Made by a program: the position numbers and the translations under genes. Below the pieces are notes generated by a model. That model was not told the origin of the DNA. It made no database searches and saw only the letters and a program-made list of their open reading frames with translations. Of a stretch of 64,000 bases of DNA, positions 55,988 through 64,000 are shown in pieces; position 1 is the first letter of the stretch, and each line of letters begins with the position of its first letter. This DNA comes from Dryocosmus kuriphilus (taxonomy: Eukaryota; Arthropoda; Insecta; Hymenoptera; Cynipidae): positions 244,137,256 to 244,201,255 of the forward strand of contig CM076190.1 in NCBI GenBank assembly GCA_038277395.1. Reading direction: 5' to 3'.

Positions 55988-56431
55988 TCACTTATCTTTG
56001 CCGCGTCGCCTCTAGATGGATCCACTATTCCGTCAAGCTGATTTACCGAAATCCTTTCTTTATCCCACAGGAACTAACTAATATTATAAGTTAAACTTTA
56101 CCCTACCTGTCTCTTTCCCATAAATTGTACGTACCCCCTTTCTTTTTTTTCCCTCCCTTTGCCCTTCACTCTCCCTCCCAGCCCTCCAGCTCGTTAGTTT
56201 CTCTTCCTAACCTCACTTTCCTGCTTTTACCTATTTTGTCTTCTAAAATCACCTTTTCTTTAGTAAATATTATTTTAGCCGATTCCCTTACCTTTAATAC
56301 ACCTTTTCACACTTACTCCTCCTCACTTCTTACACTTTTACCCTCCGCTTCACACTTTTCCTACATGCCATGCACCCAAGCGTCCATACCGATCAAACAC
56401 ATACATGCAACCCCTAATATTAACTATATTT

Positions 56432-57849
56432 TTGATATATTTTAAATAAAATTTTAGATATTTTGGTTATATATTTGAACAGTTTAACACAATTTTTGTT
56501 ACAGACTTCTAAATTACCCATCTCCAGTGTAAATAGTCCAAATAAAAGAAAATTGTTAAAAACTTGCGAATCTTCTTCGCAATCTAAGCTTTTTGTTCAA
56601 TATACCTATTTCTGATGAAAGACAATAACACAAAATAGCAAAGGATTATCCAAAATTGTAAGTATTGCCGGTAACTCTGCATTTTAGTAAAAAAATTCCG
56701 TGATATTAGGAAGCGTTTGCCTATGGGAACTTCCGAAGTTTACTCCTACGTCAATAGAGAAATCTTGCCGCTGAACATATTTATTTTCGCCCTGCACAGA
56801 CCAGCATAATTTAATGAATTAGTATATATTCCACGAAGAAAATAGTCACTCTCCAATATTGCAAGGACATCACCCTCGGTTGTTGAAAACACAGTTTGAT
56901 TCCGTATCATAATGGGTGTATCGCGGCCTCCTTGTCGCACTTTAAGTTTTTTATCATCAGGGAATGTGTATCTCCGAAGTTGAAACAGCTGATTCGGATT
57001 CGATTTGGGAACAAGCCAACGAGGTTCATTTCCGGCAGAGGAAGATATTTCGGCAGGTGGAGACCTGGAACTGGTACGGGGAGAAGATCCGTCAGGAAGA
57101 CTCTGAGCGCTTACAGGAAAATGAGGTCCACCAAGAGAATGAAAATGTGCGTTTAAAGGAATGGGAACGCCATTAGGATAACAATCAAACTCTGAACTTA
57201 ACTCTACAACTTAACTCTGCAAAAAGAAACAGAAACAATTCAAAAATATTTTTAGGGTTTCGTGGCCTCGAGCACAAAGACTTATAATTTTGGCTTGGTT
57301 AAAACTACGCTCAGCATTTAAGTTAGGACAAAATATTTATGGAGCATTGAAGAGAATTTTGAGCGTGTATTTAAAAAAATATATATCACAATGTTGCGGA
57401 TCAATCTTATTTTGAACCGACTTATGTAACTCGAAACTTTCAGGACGGAAATTTTCCCATCTCAGTCTTCTGAACCATGGTTGAGAATAGTAAAGTTTGC
57501 GACACTCTACTCGTGTCAAATTCTTTATTCTCAGTGACGAAAAAGATCTTTTAATTCACCAACGATAAATATAATTATATTGAAAGTGAAATTTAGATAG
57601 GCGTAATGTTTTTTAAAGTATGGTATCCTTGTTTCGAGTCCGATTTTACTTATATTTTGCTTTTTGTCGAACTACTGTTAGCGACGTAGCAGACGACGTT
57701 TTTTCCTTCACATTAGACAAAAGACTAGAAACTTTCTCCGTTCTATATAAAGTTTAAACGGCAATGTTAGTTGTTGTTGCAACGAGTCTTTCACCTGGAA
57801 TCCATGTCAATTTTAGCTTTAGTTTTTTCTGTGTTCAGACAAACTCAGA
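56432..57849. other. unannotated flank
   Basis: AT-rich. Small ORFs on both strands (near 56750-56940, 56900-57176 and 57337-57519) show normal amino-acid variety, but I recognise none and they do not join into a longer frame. Confidence 0.4.
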
Positions 57850-58390
57850 GTTTAGAAAATCATAGACGTTATGATAAAATGCGGCATTAATTTGGATAAA
57901 CTTATATATTTTCGGAAGGCGACTAAAACTCTTTAAATTACATATATATTATATTAAAATGTTTACCTATAAAATTAAGAACAATCGCCAGTAGTAGGAT
58001 TAGCTTATAAACATTCTTCATTTTTTGAATATAAAAGAAAGCTAATGATCTGTTATTGAACATTTCTTTCAACAATGTATCTCTAATGAATATAGAAACA
58101 CTTCAGAAGGACAAGCTTAATTGCCTAGAAGTCATGTGATAACGACTATAGTATACATATATGTATATAAGGTGTCCCATCTTAATTAGTTCATCTAGTA
58201 CGTCGTAAGGTAAGAGAGATATTACAAAACATTTCGAATAAAAGTTGTAGGACCTGAAGAGGGCCAGCTGTACTCAGTGATCATTGACTCAGTGCCTGAT
58301 CAGTTTTTTCTTTGAGAAGATCATCACAGTCAAGATCAATGTTTATAATATAAAGTAATGATTTTTTTGAGAGTGCTCCATTTTCTACAA
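57850..58390 (+). repeat. repeat R, partial copy (2a)
   Basis: Aligns with 1255-1700 of copy 1: TTTCGGAAG, AAGAACAATCGCCAG against AAGGACAATCGCCAA, ATGATCTGTT, GATAACGACTATAGTATA and AACATTTCGAA. It stands directly before copy 2b, so R units are tandem here. Confidence 0.7.
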
Positions 58391-58557
58391 ATAACTCCTA
58401 ACGTCTCCAAACATTTATGAAGCTTTAAGTTTAAGTTTCTTACATAAATTGAAGATAGTACATGTAAAGAAAATATTAGTTAACTAAGTTGAATTTCACT
58501 ATGAAAAATAGATATTAAAGTAGGTTGTTTATCATATTTTATTATGATTCTAAGGTA

Positions 58558-59849
58558 TATGAGGCGTGTTCAAAAAGTAAGGTGACTTTTCAAATTTCGC
58601 TGGATACGTACATTCGATCTTCAATTTTTAAAAACTTTATATTGGTAAACTTGTCCCGAACATATGTGCACAGTTTCAAGTGTATAGCATTTTTATTTTG
58701 TTTGTGAGAGGCGTAAAGGTTTGAAGTATTTGGTGTGATCATCGATTTTCTGCTGTCGAAGAAAATAGATCAGAGAACTTACATAAAATTTTGTGTAAAA
58801 AATGGAACTAATTGCTCCAAATCACTTGAAATGTCGACAATGGCATACAGTATGTCTACTTTAAGCAAAAAAAAATGTTTATGAGTAATACAAGCTCTTC
58901 CAAGAAGGCCGAGAAGATACCAATGACGAGTCTCGCTCAGGTCGCCCCAGCGCGTCAATAAATGATGAAAGCGTTGAAAAGTAAAGAATATGGTGTTGAA
59001 GAATCGTCGAATTACTGTTAGAGATATTGCTAAAGACTTCGGCATCTTGGTTGGCTCGTGCCATGCAATTTTTCCGATGTATTGGAATGGAATGTGTGGC
59101 AGCGAAATTTGTTACGAAACTTCTTAATTTTGACCAAAAGAACCGTCGAATGAGCATCGCTCAATCGCTGTTAAATGACGACAATAATGATCCTGATATG
59201 GTCAAAAGTGTTATAGCTGGTGATGAATCATGGGTATACGGTTATGACGTCGAATCCAAAGCCCAATCGCCCCAATGGAAGACCCCAGAGCAGCCAAGTC
59301 AGAAAAGAGCACGTCATGTGCGATCAAATGCCAAGGTTCTGCGTAATACATGAAGAGTTCTTACCGCAAGGTCGCACGGTCAGTAAGGAGCACTACCTTA
59401 AAGTTATGCACCGTTTGCGAGAAGCAATACGACAAAAACGTCCGGGATTGTGGAAAAACAATTCATGACTTTTGCATCACGTTAATGCACCTGCCCACTC
59501 ATCGTTGCTTGTGCGTGACTTTTTGCCAAAAACAAAACCACAATCATGCCTCAGCCATCATATTCACCGCATTTAGCCTCCTGCGGCTTTTTCCTGTTCC
59601 CAAAACTGAAGAGACCCATGAAAGGGAGAAGATTTGCGACGACTGAGGAGATAAAGATTGCATTGTTGGAAGAACTCAAGGCTATACCAAAAAGTGCTCA
59701 TCAAAAGTGCTTCGAGGATTGGAAAAAGCGTTGACACAAGTGTGTTATATCTGACGGTCGTTACTTTGAATGGGAAAACATAATAATTAATGAATAAGTA
59801 AATATTTTTTCACAAAAAATTACTAGTCACCTTACTTTTTGAACATACA
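58558..59849 (+). mobile_element. full-length but decayed mariner (1292 bp)
   Basis: TA at 58556-58557 and 59850-59851. The inverted ends share TGTTCAAAAAGTAAGGTGAC. Comparison with repeat R copy 1 near 945 gives the empty site. Same family as the deleted copy at 10984-11579, and different from the mariner at 46818. Confidence 0.9.
58798..59800 (+). pseudogene. mariner transposase, all three frames used, catalytic residues lost
   Basis: The N-terminal part is scrambled by stops. 58989 onward has N-R-R-I-T-V-R-D-I-A-K-D and then, in other frames, L-L-N-F-D-Q-K-N-R-R-M-S and G-D-E-S-W-V-Y-G-Y-D (first catalytic Asp kept, near 59220). The second motif reads H-H-V-N-A-P-A-H near 59470, with Val for Asp. 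The third reads S-P-H-L-A-S-C-G-F-F-L-F near 59565, with Gly for Asp. At least four frame changes. Confidence 0.9.
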
Positions 59850-61380
59850 TAGCATATTTCGAAAGAATCCACGTAAATCACAAATTTCGTACCGACTGTA
59901 ATTAATTTCAGATTTATGCAAATATTTCCACTATTGCGAACATCTTAGAACTCATCTTTTTATGTAATAATTTACACATTTCCGCACACACATTTCCCCC
60001 TCTATTGTTTATCTTTTGAAACGAGAAGACAAATAAATGATGTGTTATTGAATATTTTTGTTGAAGTAGTATATTTAATGAATATAAAAAGCCTTTAGAA
60101 ATGATAAGTTGTGGGATAGTGATTATAGTAAATTTATAAACGGTGTCCCATTTAAAAAATCCAGACTAATTTCTCGCAAGGTAAGAGATATACTTAGAAA
60201 CTTTTTGAACAAAAGGTGCAGTATTTGAAGAGGGCCAGCTGTCTTCAGTAGTCAGTGTCTCACCCAGTGCCCAATTAGGGAGCAGCAATATTTGTAGAAA
60301 TTTTTTGATAAAGCCCCTCCATCTACCCCAAAAGGGCATAAATTGAACGCTCTCGTAAGATAACAAAGGTACTGGAAAGGTTAGAGAGGCAAAACTTCTT
60401 TGGCGAATTCAAAGAGGCTGCGAACGTACTTTTTAAGAACATTTTAAAGCATAAATGATTTACTTTAAAACGTCTGTACACTCAGTACCATGCTGGGTAT
60501 ATTTAATCAGTTTTTTTTTAATTTAACGAGAAAGAAATACTTGCAATAATCATTAAATCCAACATTTTCATTATTTTGTTTAACTAAATACTCGTCTTCT
60601 CCTACTTCTCCTCCTCCTTGTCCTCCTCCGCCTCTGGCCCATATACAAATTCCCCAGTGAACATAAACGCGATTTTGAAAAAGATTATGCCCTAAATTGA
60701 GAAACAGGTTTATCTGTGGTAAATAAAATTAAAAAATAGCCTCAGCATAGCACTAAATATGCAATGGTTTCTTCTATCACTCAATATGATATTAATAATT
60801 CGTTCATTAAGGTATATACGCAGCGTTTTTTTAAGCCTAATACATACTTTTTTATGAAATATAGCTTTAAAAATGTATATTACTTCTTTATTTCGGTCAC
60901 CCGAGCTCATTTTGGTTATTATAAAAAATGTGAGAGGCTCATTTCAGTTTAGAGAATCAAGCAGATGGTCTAAGGCTTTTAGCCATTGAATGCAACGTTT
61001 TGAGTATTTCATTTAAATAAAATCTCCTCCTATTCCTCCGTAAATATTAATACACTTTTAGCAAAGCTCATGCGCCAAATTGGGAAATAATGTTATTTGA
61101 AATATGTCAAATAAAAGAATAGACCCACCATGACGCTCTGGCTGCAACAGATTTTTTTCTAGTTAAAAATGTTTGAATACACTCCACAATTACAAATTTT
61201 CAATAGAAACTAGTCGTATAAAACGCACCCCAAATTTCCCGTAAACTTCACCATAGACCCCACTCTAAATTTCGAATAACCCACCAGTCATAAACCCCCA
61301 CCCCAAATTTCCCAAAACCCTCACCATAGGCACGCGAATCCAATTCTTTCATAGTCCCCGCCATAGACCCCCAACTAGGG

Positions 61381-61696
61381 TGGGTCGAAATTCCCCTTTT
61401 TTTCGAAATTCAGCATGCCATCCCTCCCAAAAGTTTCTATGCGTGTAGCAATACCAAATCCTAAAAGCATCTTGTGGTGGCTCCATATCGTGCGGTTCAT
61501 ATTTTCGCTAAAACTTTTGAGATGTTACATAAAAATTCGAAAACTAAGGTTCTGTCTTTTTACGTTTTTCTTCATCAGTTCTGCAATCAAAGAACTTGTT
61601 TTGATGTCTCTAAAATAAAACATGCTGCTTTCAATCCATAATGTGGAACTGTTCGGCTGAGAAATTAAGAAAAGCCGCTCGAACAACCCAAAACGC
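61381..61696. other. unannotated spacer
   Basis: No gene recognised. It ends with AAAACGC, which is repeated after the next element. Confidence 0.4.
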
Positions 61697-62366
61697 CCCC
61701 CCTGGGCATCACATGACCTTGTAGTTGGTGGGAGGGCTTAGGGGTCTAATCGGACGAGCGACCTCAAGTAGGTGAACCCGAGGGACTGTGTCGTGCGATG
61801 CGCTGCTCTGGGGAACCGGGAGTCTCTGGTCTGCGGGACACTGACCAAGAAGCGATCCTTCCAGGAGGTAATGGCAAGGCCTCCTGGAATAACATGTGCG
61901 CGTGTCCTCCTGCCATACCCTTTAACCCATCGCCAAAAGGGGACGGCTCCAAACGGGACGGCTTCTAAGGGGATGGATCCAAAGTGGACGGTTAAAAGTG
62001 GCGAAAGAGAGAATTACCGGGCAAAGATGGCTCCTCACAAGGGGTCTTGGGACAACGGACTTCATCTGAAGCAGATCCTCGTGCCCGTCATGCGGGTGGG
62101 AGGAGAAAGGGCTCCAGGAGCACCCCTTGAAAAGGGAGACGGAAGGATCTAGGGCTCTGAAACCACAGGGCCTTACCTTTGTACACGCACGGGGTGGGAC
62201 TTGGTACCACAACAGAGTGCGGAAAATGCGGTGTGGCACAATGGACTTATAGTCTGAGTGCCGGGGGAGAAGGTGGTGTTAGTACGTTGGGGCCGTCAGG
62301 CCGAGTCCCGCGCTCAGTCCTTAAGAAGGATTTCCATCTCCTCCTCCGCCAAACAATAAAAAAAAC
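61697..62366 (+). mobile_element. retroposon with R1-LINE-like 3' end
   Basis: 670 bp bounded by AAAACGC (61690-61696, 62367-62373) and ending in an A-rich tail (AAACAATAAAAAAAAC). The last ~100 bp share GGCCGAGTCCC, CTCAGTCC and AAGGATTTCCA with the R1-type LINE 3' end at 41498-41540. The first ~560 bp are GC-rich with repeated GGACGG text and have no ORF of known type. It is likely a LINE-mobilised non-autonomous element or a truncated relative. Confidence 0.65.
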
Positions 62367-62655
62367 AAAACGCGCTGCTTTAACAGTTATCTCGTTGTGG
62401 GGCTGGCGGGCGAAAGTATCAAACGCGTTTAAAGTCTCTATAGTACTCACCTTCATTGACTTTCGCTCAACAAGATTCTTCTTTGGAGTGAAGTATCATT
62501 TAAGGTAACTGTATTAGAAGTTTGGGATTATTGAGCATTTTCGTATCCTGGAATGGTCCTAGTGGGAACAGCAACTTGATCACCTCCAAAAGTTTTTTGG
62601 AGGTCGGCGTGCGTGTCCTCAATGTTTTATCGAACTGAGGTTATTGATCGTTAAA
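62367..62655. other. unannotated spacer
   Basis: No gene or repeat recognised. Confidence 0.35.
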
Positions 62656-63933
62656 ATGGTGAAAACAAGAAAGAAGTCCGACTGCTGTATTTTGGGAAGT
62701 ACGCAGGAATTAGATGGTGCAGTCCTTCCAACTTATCAAGGTGTGATGAGACACTACCGTTTTTTTGAAACTATTGAAAAATTAAGCCTAAGGGTTATGA
62801 CCCACCTCATGCCACGATTGGTGACATATTGAACTTCAGAATAGACGAAATTTAGAAGAAAGCATCGATTCCTATTATTGTAACGACAGCTATTCAAAGA
62901 AACTTAAAAAATACGATGAAAAACTAAAGAAATTAAAGGCAAATCACACAAAGTATGATGACACTTACCCAAAACTGCTAGAATTCTATTAATTATCTAC
63001 TCGTCTCTTTGACATAGCAGCCTGCATGTGTGCATACCTTAATCAGTGCAAGTTTAACCTTGAAGGCAAAGTACCTGAAAAAGAATGTATTTTCTAGAAT
63101 GACCAGAGACAAGAAAGAAGAATGGTTATCAGTGAAGTTGATCTAAGCACGGTCAGAAAGCTACGGCAAAAATAAGTACGGAAATGGAACGTTTAGAACA
63201 GTTAAAACGTCCTGAAGGGAAACAGATGCAAACATACTTACGTGCGTCTTATTCAGATTCAGTTGAATCTTACACATCCAAACATCCAGCGGTTGTAAAG
63301 GAAGACCCAAAATTCCATCCTTGTAATTTGGACGCCACTTTTAATTTAGAACCTGCAAAAGTAATATGCAAAAACGTTCAGATAAAATTTTCAGCAGTGG
63401 CCCAGAGGGTGTTACCGTAGGGGTATCGTAGACCGAGATGCTGCAGATGCTGTTTGTGCTGCGTTCCATGACTTCGGAAAGCATCTTCGCCTGAAACAAT
63501 AAGAAATACCAATTATTGACATAAACAAAGTGCGCAGGGAGAGGGAGAGAAAGTACGGTGTAACCTTCAGTGTATTGGAGAATATAGGGTCATAAATGCT
63601 CTGTACCTTGATGGTAGACGAGATGAGACTCCGAGTTTGCACCTTATCGATGATGGTAAGATGCGCAGAAAGACAGAGTATAAAGAGCATATTACTCTCC
63701 TTGAGGAGCCTAATTCTTCTTACTTAGGTCATGTTCCTCCATTTTCCAAAACGGCTGTTGACATCAGTAAAGCTCTTTTTGAATTCTTGACGGAAAAATG
63801 CTATGGCCTATCAGAGCTGCGATGGATTGGAAGCGATGGAGACAAAACGAAAATGGGAACCTTAGGAATATTCTATATCCGGAATATGTTTGGCTCAACG
63901 AGTGTGAGTGCCAAAACAGAGAGTACCAAATAA
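62656..63933 (+). pseudogene. broken copy of an uncharacterised multicopy invertebrate protein
   Basis: Read in several frames. Starts M-V-K-T-R-K-K-S-D-C-C-I-L-G-S-T and L-P-T-Y-Q-G-V-M-R-H-Y near 62710. Later H-P-C-N-L-D-A-T-F-N-L near 63320, then D-R-D-A-A-D-A-V-C near 63434, H-I-T-L-L-E-E-P-N-S-S-Y-L-G-H-V near 63690 and R-W-I-G-S-D-G-D-K-T near 63822. I recall proteins of this sort as repeated, unnamed entries in insect and other invertebrate genomes, which suggests a transposon-borne gene, but I cannot assign a function. The W-I-G-S-D-G-D could be an RNase H-like strand with an acidic residue. Truncated by the region after 63933. Confidence 0.5.
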
Positions 63934-64000
63934 ACGACCCAGTTCTCTCATGACACGTTAAATGGGGTTGCTTTGAGGATGTCTAACAGAACAAAAAAGT

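Larger units (their letters stand above)
50812..56416 (-). mobile_element. LINE-B, nearly intact non-LTR retrotransposon
   Basis: 5.6 kb on the minus strand, flanked by a perfect 15-bp duplication TAATATTAACTATAT (50797-50811, 56417-56431). It has a 5' untranslated region of ~430 bp, full ORF1, full-length ORF2 with one stop, and an A/T-rich 3' end. It is the same family as LINE-A. Perfect flanks and nearly open frames make it the youngest insertion seen here. Confidence 0.95.
58400..61380 (+). repeat. repeat R, long copy (2b), split by a mariner
   Basis: 58400-58557 matches 820-950 and 59850-61080 matches 950-2185 of copy 1. The mariner 58558-59849 sits between, with TA flanks. Beyond 61080 a C-rich part follows (61220-61380) with degenerate ~40-bp repeats of CCCCAAATTTCCC type, also seen after BEL at 10690. 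No gene conserved. Confidence 0.7.

Noticed and set aside
56746..57519. Small ORFs on both strands with protein-like composition
   Set aside because: No family recognised, and flanking frames do not extend them.

Overview
The window looks like arthropod nuclear DNA, almost certainly from an insect. Everything I can identify is eukaryotic mobile DNA: mariner elements, a BEL/Pao retrotransposon, four LINE types, a FLYWCH/Mutator element, Helitron remnants and a spliced transposon gene with introns of about 80-180 bp. Element types and the style of the LINE proteins would suit Hymenoptera, but that is a weak inference. I see no confident host gene, tRNA, rRNA or CRISPR. Long non-coding stretches are AT-rich.

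Layout. 1-300: end of a mariner. 820-2193: an unclassified interspersed repeat ('R'), interrupted by a BEL/Pao retrotransposon (2194-10685) whose 3' LTR holds a nested 755-bp solo LTR with a 5-bp target duplication. R resumes at 10686, followed by an internally deleted mariner (10984-11579) and an inverted R fragment (12.2-12.7 kb). 12.8-15.3 kb: AT-rich, no gene seen. 15.3-17.8 kb: a GC-rich block with a run of 25 G and about 13 copies of a 121-bp satellite.

17.8-49.3 kb is one nested structure. A decayed minus-strand LINE ('LINE-C') is split by a DNA transposon now 25.5 kb long (18395-43904). That transposon has ~460-bp inverted repeats beginning TAGACCGGG and a 3-bp TTA duplication; removing it restores the LINE reading frame. 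It carries a multi-exon gene with two N-terminal Cys/His modules and a FEN1/XPG (PIN-like) nuclease signature, best matched by the Academ superfamily. It was itself hit by a CACGG-ended MITE (18497-19018), a small MITE (20791-21023), LINE-A (21301-29788, itself interrupted by an RTE LINE at 23342-26751), a FLYWCH-MULE with long inverted repeats (33306-36223), an R1-type LINE (36626-41598) and one, possibly two, Helentron/DINE-like elements. Most of these have visible target duplications, so the order of insertion can be read.

46818-48109 is a complete mariner with only two nonsense codons, inside the 5' part of LINE-C. 50.1-50.8 kb has a CGTGAC-rich minisatellite and a Helitron PIF1-helicase fragment, with a nearly intact LINE-B (50812-56416, minus, 15-bp duplication) next to it. 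57.8-61.4 kb has further R copies, one split by a decayed mariner (58558-59849). 61697-62366 is a retroposon with an R1-like 3' end, and 62.65-63.95 kb a broken copy of a multicopy invertebrate protein I cannot name.
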